From the NCBI GenBank assembly GCA_963603285.1, contig CAVCMG010000007.1, positions 28,998 to 92,997 of the forward strand: a stretch of 64,000 bases of DNA, given 5' to 3'. The stretch is from UBA11957 sp963603285 (GTDB lineage Bacteria; Bacillota; Clostridia; Lachnospirales; Lachnospiraceae). Under the pieces are notes generated by a model. It did not search any database and had not been told where the DNA came from. It worked only from the letters and a program-made list of their open reading frames with translations. Below are positions 35,668 to 44,437 of the stretch, piece by piece. Position numbers and translations under genes: made by a program. The first letter of the stretch is position 1. Every line of letters begins with the position of its first letter.

Positions 35668-36105
35668 CTATTTATTGCGAGTCCCTCTATACTTCTCCTC
35701 ACAATACATACAGCGATAAATCTCCTTCTCCTCATCCGCCAGCACAAACACCTGATCCAGCCCCTGCTCGATTGAAGTAATACAACGCGGATTCTTACAC
35801 CGGATCACATTCACGATCTTCTTCGGAATCTTCAGCTCCTTCTTCGCAATGATCTCCCCGCCACTGATGACATTAACTGTAATATTATGATCAATAAACC
35901 CAAGAATATCCAGATCCAGCATATCCACCGGACACTCCACCTTGATGATGTCCTTCTTGCCCATCTTGTTACTGCGGGCATTTTTAATAATGGCTACACA
36001 GCAGTCCAGCTTGTCCAGCTTCAGATCATGATAGATCGTCATAGCCTTACCGGCCTTGATATGGTCAAGTACAAATCCCTCTTCAATAGCACCTACATTT
36101 AACAT
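35668..36105 (-). CDS. pyrI: Aspartate carbamoyltransferase regulatory subunit
   Basis: A 145-aa PyrI. The N-terminal allosteric domain contains DHIKAGKAM, and the C-terminal zinc domain has four cysteines in CKNPRC and CMYCEEKY. It confers nucleotide regulation on PyrB. The ATG overlaps the pyrB stop by one base (TGATG), showing coupled translation. Confidence 0.96.
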   Translation of the reverse strand: MLNVGAIEEGFVLDHIKAGKAMTIYHDLKLDKLDCCVAIIKNARSNKMGKKDIIKVECPVDMLDLDILGFIDHNITVNVISGGEIIAKKELKIPKKIVNVIRCKNPRCITSIEQGLDQVFVLADEEKEIYRCMYCEEKYRGTRNK

Positions 36106-37022
36106 CAGACATTCACCTCCAGAAGCGTCAGAATCAGAGCCATACGGGCATAGACACCGTACTGTACCTGTTTGAAATATGCAGCACGCGGATCATTGTC
36201 CACCTCCACAGCAATCTCATTGACACGCGGCAGCGGATGCAGTACCAGCATATCCGGTCCGGCCAGCTCCATTTTGGCCTTGTCCAGAATATAGAAATCC
36301 TTCATACGAACGTAATCGTCCTCATTGAAGAAACGCTCCTTCTGTACACGGGTCATGTATAACAGATCCAGATGCGGCAGCGCATCCTCGAGACGGATCA
36401 CCTCTTCAAACGGTACGTTATTTGCACGCAGAACATCCTCTCGGATATAGTCCGGGATACGAAGCTCTTCAGGAGAGATCAATATAAATTTGATGCCGGT
36501 ATAACGAACCAGCGCTTCGATAAGGGAATGAACAGTACGGCCAAATTTCAGATCGCCGCAAAGACCGATGGTCAGATTATTAAGACGTCCTTTTAAGGAA
36601 CGGATAGTTAACAGATCAGTTAAAGTCTGTGTCGGATGCTGATGACCGCCATCACCGGCATTGATCACAGGAATACGGGATGCCATAGAAGCCACTAACG
36701 GAGCACCCTCCTTCGGATGACGCATAGCACAGATATCAGCGTAACAGGATACCATGCGGATCGTATCGGCAACACTCTCACCTTTTGCAGCGGAACTGGA
36801 AGAAGCACTGGAAAAACCAAGAACTTTTCCACCAAGATTCATCATAGCGGCCTCAAAGCTGAGACGGGTACGGGTACTTGGCTCATAGAAAAGAGTTGCA
36901 ATACGTTTGCCATCGCAGGCATGTGCATACTTTTCAGGGTTACGTTCAATGTCATTGGCCAGATCTAACAGCTTGTCAAGCTCTTCAACTGAAAAATCCA
37001 GCGGACTCATCAAGTGTCTCAT
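36105..37022 (-). CDS. pyrB: Aspartate carbamoyltransferase catalytic subunit
   Basis: A 305-aa enzyme that condenses carbamoyl phosphate with aspartate, the first committed step of pyrimidine synthesis. Carbamoyl-phosphate-binding FYEPSTRTRLSFEAAM and the HPLPRVNEI loop are present. The start is the ATG at 37022, five nt after AGGAGG; the open frame runs 8 codons further. A promoter (37062-37090) lies inside the end of the preceding DUF3791-like gene, so pyrBI can be transcribed independently. Confidence 0.96.
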   Translation of the reverse strand: MRHLMSPLDFSVEELDKLLDLANDIERNPEKYAHACDGKRIATLFYEPSTRTRLSFEAAMMNLGGKVLGFSSASSSSAAKGESVADTIRMVSCYADICAMRHPKEGAPLVASMASRIPVINAGDGGHQHPTQTLTDLLTIRSLKGRLNNLTIGLCGDLKFGRTVHSLIEALVRYTGIKFILISPEELRIPDYIREDVLRANNVPFEEVIRLEDALPHLDLLYMTRVQKERFFNEDDYVRMKDFYILDKAKMELAGPDMLVLHPLPRVNEIAVEVDNDPRAAYFKQVQYGVYARMALILTLLEVNV

Positions 37023-37061
37023 AAACTCCTCCTTCATGCGACTCAATTTACACCGTGTCTT

Positions 37062-37090
37062 ATCATACTCTACTTTTGGGGCTGTAGCAA
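37062..37090 (-). promoter_or_regulatory. Promoter of pyrBI
   Basis: On the minus strand TTGCTA (37085-37090) and TATGAT (37062-37067) are spaced by 17 bp, 40 nt upstream of pyrB. The -35 overlaps the 3' end of the upstream small gene. I see no PyrR attenuator in the short leader. Confidence 0.6.
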
Positions 37091-37330
37091 GATAAAATTG
37101 GAGGAATTCTTTAATTCCTCCATATACAGCTCAGCTATATATGCTGGTCCATTGCACCACAGCTTTGTTTTTTCATCATATAGTGCTTTTCCCGTTCTCG
37201 AGCACAGAAAATCTGTCAATACCTTTTTTCTGTCCTCGCCCATTTCTTCTGCAATTTCTTCGGTCACCATAGTGATAAGAAGGTCTATTGTATAATTCAT
37301 TTTTTCTTTTGGAATCGTTACTTCAGCCAT
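37070..37330 (-). CDS. Small DUF3791-like companion protein
   Basis: An 86-aa protein whose middle (VTEEIAEEMG, then KALYDEKTKLWCNGPAYIAELYMEEL) looks like the small proteins encoded next to DUF3990 genes. It overlaps the end of the DUF3990 gene by 13 nt and has a GAAAGGTGAG site inside it, so it is translated together with it. It may be an immunity or antitoxin partner; family assignment is from memory of similar neighbourhoods. Confidence 0.6.
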   Translation of the reverse strand: MAEVTIPKEKMNYTIDLLITMVTEEIAEEMGEDRKKVLTDFLCSRTGKALYDEKTKLWCNGPAYIAELYMEELKNSSNFILLQPQK

Positions 37331-37887
37331 ATCTTCTCACCTTTCACAAATTTCAGACACTTAATAGCAGCTTCTGTTTTGAAACAATATTGATCTTTTA
37401 GTTTATTGGGTAACAACTGTTTGATGCAAAAATCGTCTGCTTCCTTATCCCCCGCAATTCCAAAAGCTCCGGCAAGGTAAGCAGTAAGGGTAGCGTTTGT
37501 TGCATCATCCGCAATCTTTCCTGCAATGATATCATATTTTGCCATTTCGTGTTCAACATCAACGAACATTCTTTTCTTTCGGTGAGCAGCAATACAATGT
37601 AACCAGTCCACATCTGCATTTTCAAAAATATGTGTTTCAAGTTTCGCAGAAAGTTTTAATTCAAAAGTTGAAATATATCCAAAGTTCTGTCCTTCTTCAA
37701 TTTTTTCGGTTGCAATTGCTTTTGCTATTGAAGTTCTCAGAAAACTTTTTGCCTGCTCCTTTGAGCTGGTTAAATAAAATCCCTGGCCAAAATCTTTTCT
37801 CTTTGCACATTTTGAAAGATCTGGTTCTTTTACTTCACAATAGCTTCCATGATAGAGAACAAATCCATCTTTTAACTCAAACACCAA
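37318..37887 (-). CDS. DUF3990 protein, putative ADP-ribosyltransferase-like toxin
   Basis: A 189-aa protein with VLYHGSY near the N terminus and KDFGQGFYLTSSKEQA after it. These fit the His and Tyr motifs of H-Y-E type ADP-ribosyltransferase folds, to whose clan DUF3990 has been assigned as I recall. The start is TTG (37887) or GTG (37884), overlapping the upstream DUF3791 gene by about 10 nt. Being sandwiched between two small partner genes suggests a toxin-antitoxin-like or modification system. No target can be named. Confidence 0.7.
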   Translation of the reverse strand: MVFELKDGFVLYHGSYCEVKEPDLSKCAKRKDFGQGFYLTSSKEQAKSFLRTSIAKAIATEKIEEGQNFGYISTFELKLSAKLETHIFENADVDWLHCIAAHRKKRMFVDVEHEMAKYDIIAGKIADDATNATLTAYLAGAFGIAGDKEADDFCIKQLLPNKLKDQYCFKTEAAIKCLKFVKGEKIWLK

Positions 37888-38101
37888 TCTCTATCCCCTT
37901 TCCTTCAAGAAACTCCGTAATATCTTCAAGCACAGCTTCATCACCTTCACAATGAAAAATCCCATAACATTTTTCTATATATCCAAGAACATCGGCTTCT
38001 TTAAACAAGTGAACGATCTGCTCAACAGGTAAATGCCATTCTTCTGAAGCAAGCCGGATTAATCTTGTCTGCATAAAAGTAATCTCTGTTTTCTCGCTCA
38101 T
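37877..38101 (-). CDS. DUF3791 family protein
   Basis: A 74-aa protein with FMQTRLIRLASEEW and then LFKEADVLGYIEKCY and HCEGDEAVLEDI, the usual order of DUF3791. It is the first gene of the trio and ends overlapping the DUF3990 start. The short size and position fit an antitoxin or chaperone-like partner. Confidence 0.7.
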   Translation of the reverse strand: MSEKTEITFMQTRLIRLASEEWHLPVEQIVHLFKEADVLGYIEKCYGIFHCEGDEAVLEDITEFLEGKGIEIGV

Positions 38102-38137
38102 TATGAATCCTCCTCAGACAAAAATAACCTTTCAACA

Positions 38138-38725
38138 TTACCACTTTTTTTCTTTCAGTCTCTGATACAGCGCACTGACTGGCAGACCGACCACAGTGTT
38201 ATAGTCTCCCTCAATCCCTTTTACAAATATAGCTGCGCCACTCTGGATTCCGTAAGCACCGGCCTTATCCATCGGATCGCCGCTGTCCACATAGCTTTCG
38301 ATCTCCCGCTGGTTCATCGGGTAAAATTCCACCTTTGTTTCCTCATAAAAGCTATCCGTCACCAGAGTCCCGTCCACATGGTGACACAGAGCCACACCGG
38401 TATATACACTGTGCTTTCTGCCGGACAGCATCGTAAGCATACAGATCGCATCCGCTCTGTCCTGTGGCTTTCCAAGGATCTTACCATCACAGGCCACGAC
38501 CGTATCTGCACCGATCACCGTAGCATTCCCCTGTACTTTTTTCGCTACGCACTCGGCTTTCTGTACCGCCAGCTCGCAGACCACCTCTGCCGGTTCCGTT
38601 TTGGTAATCACTTCTTCTATATCGCTGACTTCGATCAGCACTTCCCGGTGCAGATGCGCGATCAGTTCTTTTCTTCTTGGTGATGCTGACGCAAGCACCA
38701 GCAATGGTTTTGTATTTTGTATCAT
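38138..38725 (-). CDS. maf: Maf family nucleotide pyrophosphatase
   Basis: A 195-aa Maf protein (dTTP/UTP-type pyrophosphatase, a house-cleaning enzyme). The family motif LASASPRRKEL is at the start and the GADTVVACDG and DKAGAYGIQ blocks follow. The start at 38725 has GAGG six nt upstream; an in-frame GTG at 38737 lies inside the site. It follows the HAD gene by 67 nt. Confidence 0.93.
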   Translation of the reverse strand: MIQNTKPLLVLASASPRRKELIAHLHREVLIEVSDIEEVITKTEPAEVVCELAVQKAECVAKKVQGNATVIGADTVVACDGKILGKPQDRADAICMLTMLSGRKHSVYTGVALCHHVDGTLVTDSFYEETKVEFYPMNQREIESYVDSGDPMDKAGAYGIQSGAAIFVKGIEGDYNTVVGLPVSALYQRLKEKKW

Positions 38726-38792
38726 CTTTTGCCTCACTGCTTTATTTCTTCATGCGTTAAATATTCTATCTTATGCATTACTACACACGTTT

Positions 38793-39551
38793 TCACTCCT
38801 GCTTTTCTGCCTCATACGGATTGACCCGCTTTGGCACCTCCGGCATCATCTGCACAACCTTGTAAAAGTCTTCCAGTCCTCCATGCGGATAAATCTCAAT
38901 AAACTCGTCCAGCGGATTTTCCATATAATCTGTGATCAGATACAGCTTCATCCTCGTATTCAGCTTACGGACGCACATATCCTCCTGAACATTGTTGCCC
39001 ACCATCATGCAATGGTCGGCATCTACATGGCAGATATGGATGATTTCCCGGTAATACGAGAGCTTCGGCTTACAGCCACAACAGTTATCATACGTCGTAA
39101 TATATGAAAAATCTTCCGGCTTCAATCCAACCCAGTTCAGCCGTGTCTCAACCGCGCAGGGCGGAAACAGCGGATTAGTCGCCAGAATCAGCTTATACCC
39201 TTTCTGCTGCAGATCATCAATAATCTTTCTTGTTATACCGGTGTCATGTACAACCTCCTGCACCAGATCAAATTCGTTCCGGTAAAATTCCTCGATCTGA
39301 TCCCGGAACACATGCTCTTCATCCGGTACAAACTGCAGAAACGTCTGCCAGAAACGTTCCTCATTCGTCATGCTTCCGTCATTTTCCATCATAGCCTTCA
39401 CACCGGCCCACAGCCCCTTGACAATAGCCTCCCCGTCAAAGCCCTGCGGAGCAAATCGCGCCACCAGATGTTTCATATAACTGTTGACAAATTCAATCTG
39501 ATCCATCGGAAGCAGCGTTCCGTCGAGGTCAAACATTATAGTATCTATCAT
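38793..39551 (-). CDS. HAD-superfamily hydrolase
   Basis: A 252-aa HAD phosphatase with MFDLDGTLLP (nucleophile Asp), LILATNPLFP (motif II), and a late motif around CMMVGNNVQEDMC. The cap is helical. The substrate is probably a small phosphorylated metabolite and cannot be named from sequence. It is probably cotranscribed with maf. Confidence 0.88.
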   Translation of the reverse strand: MIDTIMFDLDGTLLPMDQIEFVNSYMKHLVARFAPQGFDGEAIVKGLWAGVKAMMENDGSMTNEERFWQTFLQFVPDEEHVFRDQIEEFYRNEFDLVQEVVHDTGITRKIIDDLQQKGYKLILATNPLFPPCAVETRLNWVGLKPEDFSYITTYDNCCGCKPKLSYYREIIHICHVDADHCMMVGNNVQEDMCVRKLNTRMKLYLITDYMENPLDEFIEIYPHGGLEDFYKVVQMMPEVPKRVNPYEAEKQE

Positions 39552-39703
39552 AATTTTCTCCTGTTGTCATGTTCTTTTGCTTCTAATTATATATCATACC
39601 AAATTGCCAATCCCCCGTAAAGTATGGAGCTTACCGTTTTTCAACACCGTAATAACATATCCTCTGCATCATTCAAAAGCGCTTCTTCGATATGAACGAA
39701 AAA

Positions 39704-39729
39704 GCGAAGCCACCTGCGCAGCCTCGCTC
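39704..39729 (-). terminator. Terminator of the sugar ABC operon
   Basis: On the minus strand AGCGAGGC pairs with GGCTTCGCT around a short loop, preceded by AAAAG and followed by TTTTTCG, about 15 nt after the last permease stop. Confidence 0.8.
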
Positions 39730-39743
39730 TTTTCCACTCTTCC

Positions 39744-40685
39744 TTATGCATTTTTCAACTGATGCACATGATATGATTCATATGCAATAATAATGATCAG
39801 CAAAATTCCCCTGACTGCTGTCTGATAGTAAGAATATACCCTTAACAGATCCAGCACATTAGACAGAACATTCAAAAGCAGAATACCAACAATACTCTTT
39901 CCGATACTGCCCACACCACCGGTCAGGCTGGTTCCACCGATAACAACACCGGTTATAACCGACAGCGCCAGTGCATCACCATGTGTTGCCGCACCGGTGT
40001 TCAGACGGGAAGCATTTAAAATACCGGCCACTGCTGCCGTAAAAGCAGCGATCATAAAGACTGCAATCTTGTTGCTGACCACCTTGATACCGCTGAAATA
40101 TGCGACCTCCCGGTTTCCGCCGATTGTATACACATTCCGGCCAAACCCTGTCTGCTTTAATACATACGCTGTGAGCAGCACACATACGATCATGACAAGC
40201 ACCATGACCGGCAGCTTTCCAATCGTCATATTTCCCAGCATGCCAAACCATGCATTCGTACTCTGTACTGGCCGTCCATCACAGATCCTGAGCGCAATTC
40301 CTTTAACGATATATTGCATGCCAATAGTAACAATAAAGGAACTGATATTAAATCTGGCAATCAGAATACCATTGACCAGACCTACCAGAAGCGCAAACAC
40401 AAGCGCTGCGAGAATAGCCGGTATCTGCCCGATCTGTGGCTCTAGAATAACACTCAGAAGTCCGGCGATTGTCATCGTCGATCCAACAGACAGATCAAAC
40501 TCTCCACTAATGATTGCAAATGTCATACCACAGGCGGTTATGCCATAGATGGAAACCTGAATCAACAAATTGATAAAGTTATGTATATTGAAAAATCCTC
40601 TGACAAATATACTGGAAAGCAAAACAAGTGCCAGCAATACCAGCAACGTTTTCTGATCTTTTATTTTTTCTCTTTTACTTTGCAT
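39744..40685 (-). CDS. Sugar ABC transporter permease (RbsC-like), second
   Basis: A 313-aa inner-membrane protein with about nine hydrophobic helices. The EFDLSVGSTMTIAGLL region and the GGTSLTGGVGSIGKS loop are typical of ribose/xylose-type (CUT2) permeases. It pairs with the upstream permease to form the channel. The start has AAGGAGG 10 nt upstream, and the gap to the previous gene is 12 nt. Confidence 0.92.
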   Translation of the reverse strand: MQSKREKIKDQKTLLVLLALVLLSSIFVRGFFNIHNFINLLIQVSIYGITACGMTFAIISGEFDLSVGSTMTIAGLLSVILEPQIGQIPAILAALVFALLVGLVNGILIARFNISSFIVTIGMQYIVKGIALRICDGRPVQSTNAWFGMLGNMTIGKLPVMVLVMIVCVLLTAYVLKQTGFGRNVYTIGGNREVAYFSGIKVVSNKIAVFMIAAFTAAVAGILNASRLNTGAATHGDALALSVITGVVIGGTSLTGGVGSIGKSIVGILLLNVLSNVLDLLRVYSYYQTAVRGILLIIIIAYESYHVHQLKNA

Positions 40686-40697
40686 ATGCCGGCCTCC

Positions 40698-41660
40698 TTA
40701 CCCATGTACTGCCATCTGTTTCCGGTTAAAGGCATCAAATGCAATGGCCAGAATCAGTACAACGCCTTTGACAATGGTCTGGTCATACGTGACAAACCCC
40801 CTCAGATTCATGGCATTGGATAACACCTGTAAAGTCAGAACGCCGATCGCTGCCCCAAGCACATTTCCCGAACCGCCATTTAAGCTGACACCTCCAAGAA
40901 CTGCCGCAATAATGGCATCCATCTCATAGCCATCCCCGGCTGTCGGATTTGCGCCGGAAACTCTGGAAGTAAGAATAATCGCAGCAACCGCCGTAAATAC
41001 ACCCATGACAGCGTAGCTGATCAGTACACAGCGATCGGTTTTTATACCTGATAACCGGCAGCATTCTCCGTTATATCCGATCGTATGCAATTCTCTGCCA
41101 AAGCGTGTCTTGCTTTCTATTACACTTAAAATGACCGTCAGTATAACAAATATGATTACCGGATAAGATATATATTTTCCTATCGTTCCCATACCTATTT
41201 TTTCATAGAAAGCAGAATCACTTCCCGGTAATGTAAATCCTTCCGTATATATCAGCGCAATTGCCGAAAACAAAAGGCTTGTACCAAAGGTAATCATCAA
41301 CGAACCACCAGAATCCGCGTGTGAACGGACAATGATCACGCCATTTAACAGTCCCATCAGACAACCGGCAATAAGTGCACACACAATAGCCATTCCCACC
41401 GGCATATACTGCTGTAAAGTAATTGCCAGCAATCCGGCAACGCTGACCTGTCCACCAATGGACAGATCCATATGTCCGGAAATCAGAATATACGAAAGCC
41501 CTACTGTCAAAATTCCCAGAATACAGCTCTGTTTCAGAATATTGGTGATGTTTCTCACTGTAAAGAAACTGTCAGAAAATGCCGCAGCAATCAGACAAAA
41601 TACAACCAGAAGGAGTACATTCACATAACGCCCTATGAATTTTATTATCTTACTTTTCAT
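40698..41660 (-). CDS. Sugar ABC transporter permease (RbsC-like), first
   Basis: A 320-aa multi-pass CUT2 permease with ISGHMDLSIGGQVSVAG and GGVSLNGGSGNVLGA. It overlaps the ATPase gene by 11 nt. Two different permeases, rather than one RbsC homodimer, suggest a heterodimeric transporter. Confidence 0.92.
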   Translation of the reverse strand: MKSKIIKFIGRYVNVLLLVVFCLIAAAFSDSFFTVRNITNILKQSCILGILTVGLSYILISGHMDLSIGGQVSVAGLLAITLQQYMPVGMAIVCALIAGCLMGLLNGVIIVRSHADSGGSLMITFGTSLLFSAIALIYTEGFTLPGSDSAFYEKIGMGTIGKYISYPVIIFVILTVILSVIESKTRFGRELHTIGYNGECCRLSGIKTDRCVLISYAVMGVFTAVAAIILTSRVSGANPTAGDGYEMDAIIAAVLGGVSLNGGSGNVLGAAIGVLTLQVLSNAMNLRGFVTYDQTIVKGVVLILAIAFDAFNRKQMAVHG

Positions 41661-43167
41661 ATGCTCCCTCCTTCTTCTGTAAAATAGCCAGCCGCATTAC
41701 ATTTTCAGCTGTCATCTCTTCTCCGGACAGCTCGCCCTTGTAATCCCCTTCATGCACTACAATAATGCGGTCACTCATATGCAGTACCTCCGGCATTTCC
41801 GAGGAAATCATGATCACCGATTTACCATCCTTCACCAGCTGATTGATCAGCTGATAGATTTCATATTTCGCCCCTACATCAATACCACGGGTAGGTTCGT
41901 CCAGAATCAGTATTTCAGCCTGTGTATACAACCATTTGGCCAGTACAACCTTCTGCTGATTCCCGCCACTCAGAGAAATACATCTCGTAAATTCTCCGGG
42001 TGCCTTTGTCCGCAGCTGCTTCATATACTCTTTTGCTGCAAGCCTTTCCTGCTGCCGGTTCACCATTCCTCCTTTTGTTATCTCTTTCAGATTTGCCAGT
42101 GTTGTATTTACAGCAATACTCTCTTCGAGAATCAGTCCCTGTGCCTTTCTGTCCTCTGTAACAAGCGCAACCCCGTTTTTGATGGCATCCTGCGGGGATC
42201 TGATCTGTACTTCTTTGCCATGAATATAGATCTGACCACTGTCTGCATGATCTGCACCAAAGATACAGCGTACGATCTCTGTTCTTCCTGCACCTACCAG
42301 TCCGGCAATCCCCAGCACTTCTCCCTTATGTAACGTGAATGAGATATTTCGGAATTTCGGTTCTCTGGTAAGTCCCTTGATCCGCACGATTTCTTCCTTT
42401 TGTGGCTTTGTTTCCCTCTGCGGATACTCCTGCTCCATGCTCCGACCAACCATTCTGGAAATGATCGTCTGCCGGTCAAAATCCTTTGCTGCCCGTGTCT
42501 CGATCACCGCACCATCACGGATAACCGTTACCGTATCACACAACCGCTCGATTTCATCCAACCGATGCGAAATATATATAACGGTAATCTGCTCTTTTTT
42601 CAACTGATCAATAATCTCAAACAGATGCTCCAATTCGTTCGACGTTAATGTAGCCGACGGCTCATCCATAATGATGATCTGTGAATGAAAGGAAAGTGCC
42701 TTTGCAATCTCTACCAACTGTTTTCCAGCCACACTTAAAGAGCCTACCTTCTGCAGCGGATCAACATGCAAACCGACTTTTTCCAGCCATTCACTGGCCA
42801 TAGTGCGCACCTTTTTCCAGTCAATGCCTCTAATCCCGCTTTTTGGTAAACGTCCTACAAAAATATTTTCTGCAATACTCAGCGAATTGACAAGATTAAA
42901 TTCCTGAAAAATAATACTCAGACCCATCTGCTGGGCCTGCAGCGGTGTTTCTATTTTTACTTCTTCTCCATTGATCCGGATCACTCCGGTATCTTTCTGA
43001 TAAACACCCGTCAATATTTTCATCAACGTAGATTTCCCGGCACCATTCTCGCCGACAAGCCCACGTACTTCACCTTTTTTCAATGCCAGTGATACATCAT
43101 CCAGAGCTTTGACACCTGGAAATTCTTTGCTGATATGCTCAAGCTCAAGAATATACTCTGCACCCAT
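41650..43167 (-). CDS. Sugar ABC transporter ATP-binding protein (RbsA-like, two ABC domains)
   Basis: A 505-aa protein with two fused nucleotide-binding domains. The first has GENGAGKSTLMKIL, SVAGKQLVEIAKAL and IIMDEPSATLT; the second has the degenerate Walker A GLVGAGRTEIVR, the signature LSGGNQQKVVLAKWL and ILDEPTRGIDVG. This is the standard CUT2 arrangement. The start is the ATG at 43167 behind GAGGGGG. It powers uptake by the two downstream permeases. Confidence 0.94.
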   Translation of the reverse strand: MGAEYILELEHISKEFPGVKALDDVSLALKKGEVRGLVGENGAGKSTLMKILTGVYQKDTGVIRINGEEVKIETPLQAQQMGLSIIFQEFNLVNSLSIAENIFVGRLPKSGIRGIDWKKVRTMASEWLEKVGLHVDPLQKVGSLSVAGKQLVEIAKALSFHSQIIIMDEPSATLTSNELEHLFEIIDQLKKEQITVIYISHRLDEIERLCDTVTVIRDGAVIETRAAKDFDRQTIISRMVGRSMEQEYPQRETKPQKEEIVRIKGLTREPKFRNISFTLHKGEVLGIAGLVGAGRTEIVRCIFGADHADSGQIYIHGKEVQIRSPQDAIKNGVALVTEDRKAQGLILEESIAVNTTLANLKEITKGGMVNRQQERLAAKEYMKQLRTKAPGEFTRCISLSGGNQQKVVLAKWLYTQAEILILDEPTRGIDVGAKYEIYQLINQLVKDGKSVIMISSEMPEVLHMSDRIIVVHEGDYKGELSGEEMTAENVMRLAILQKKEGAYEK

Positions 43168-43228
43168 GTTTTTCCCCCTCTCATGATCGTACTGACCGGC
43201 CACTAAGGCCAGATATATACGGATGGTG

Positions 43229-43253
43229 AAAGGGGCAGCAAAAGCCACCCCTT
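43229..43253 (-). other. Hairpin between binding-protein and ATPase genes
   Basis: On the minus strand AAGGGGTGGC folds onto GCTGCCCCTTT around TTTT. Such a hairpin after a binding-protein gene commonly stabilises the upstream mRNA and lowers expression of the ATPase; that role is inferred. Confidence 0.6.
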
Positions 43254-43269
43254 CATCTCATTCAGCTTT

Positions 43270-44415
43270 TTACCATAACAGGGATTTGTCATAATCAGCT
43301 ACATTGGAAGCATCCAGCGGTGTGATCTCATCTTTGTACCAGATAGATAACTCTTCTCCATTGATTGCTTTTACCAGGGCTTTAATGCATCCTCTTCCTT
43401 CATTAACCAACGGCTGTACTGCAGTAGCAACCATATAGCCTTCTTCTACCAGTGAAGCCCCTTTCGCACTGCCACCATAACCAACAACCTTTACATCATC
43501 ACCGTTGTATCCCAGTTCTTTCATCGCCTGTACACAACCGGAAGCCATTGTATCATCATGGCAGAATACACCTTTCAGATCCGGATACTTTGTCAGCAGA
43601 TCCTCTGCAATACTCATAGCGGTTGCTTCATCATAATCCGCAGAGTTTTTGGCCACAACTTCGATATTACTTCCGTCAATAACCTCTTCAAAGCCAGCTG
43701 TACGGTTTACCTGCGCAGAGCTGCCCGCTGTTCCCTCAATGATGGCCACTTTACCACCGGCATCACCCAGTGCTTCCATCATGGATTTCGCTGCTGCCCG
43801 GCCAACATCGGCATCGTCCGGTCCGACAAAAGTTTTGATATAATCATAACCGGATTCATCAATATTCATCGCGCCAGTTACCACCAGAATCCCTGCATCT
43901 GAACCAGCTTTTGCTGCAGATACAAGAGATGTACCATCACACGGATTTAAAACAATACCATCTACCTTCTGAGAAATAAAGGTGTTCACCTGATCCGCCT
44001 GCTTGGCAGCATCCCATTCACCATCCAGCTCGATCACTTCGATACCAAGTTCCTTGGCTTCTGCCTCTACGCCCTGGGCAAATACTTTTACCGCCGGTGC
44101 ACTCATCAGACAGTAGGACACACCGATGGTAAGACCTTTGGCTTTTTCTTTCTCTGCATCTGTAAGCTCAAGATCCGAATATGTTGCTGTATTATCCGTA
44201 CTTTCCGTACCTGTTTCTGCCGTTGTACTTGCCTCCGTAGCCGAAGTTGTTGAAGATACTGTGCTGCTTTCTTCTGTGCCGGCCGCACTGCTCTGTTCTG
44301 CCTGTGATGTTGCATTCTGTTCTGTTGTTGAAGATGTCTGACTGTTTCCGCAACCGGTAAATACTGTTGCCACCATGGCAAGACTCATCACCACACTTAA
44401 TGTTCTTCTTTTCAT
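43270..44415 (-). CDS. Sugar-binding lipoprotein of CUT2 ABC transporter
   Basis: A 381-aa periplasmic-binding-protein-like lipoprotein (Peripla_BP_4). The signal peptide ends at the lipobox VFTGCGN and is followed by a Ser/Thr/Glu-rich tether to about residue 80. The binding domain then starts KGLTIGVSYCLMSAP. Typical hinge segments VDGIVLNPCDGTS and GVFCHDDTMASG are present. The substrate is probably a pentose, hexose or derivative, not identifiable. The start is ATG 44415 behind GGAGGAAG. It lies 22 nt after the esterase gene. Confidence 0.92.
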   Translation of the reverse strand: MKRRTLSVVMSLAMVATVFTGCGNSQTSSTTEQNATSQAEQSSAAGTEESSTVSSTTSATEASTTAETGTESTDNTATYSDLELTDAEKEKAKGLTIGVSYCLMSAPAVKVFAQGVEAEAKELGIEVIELDGEWDAAKQADQVNTFISQKVDGIVLNPCDGTSLVSAAKAGSDAGILVVTGAMNIDESGYDYIKTFVGPDDADVGRAAAKSMMEALGDAGGKVAIIEGTAGSSAQVNRTAGFEEVIDGSNIEVVAKNSADYDEATAMSIAEDLLTKYPDLKGVFCHDDTMASGCVQAMKELGYNGDDVKVVGYGGSAKGASLVEEGYMVATAVQPLVNEGRGCIKALVKAINGEELSIWYKDEITPLDASNVADYDKSLLW

Positions 44416-44437
44416 TTTTTCTTCCTCCACATTTTCA

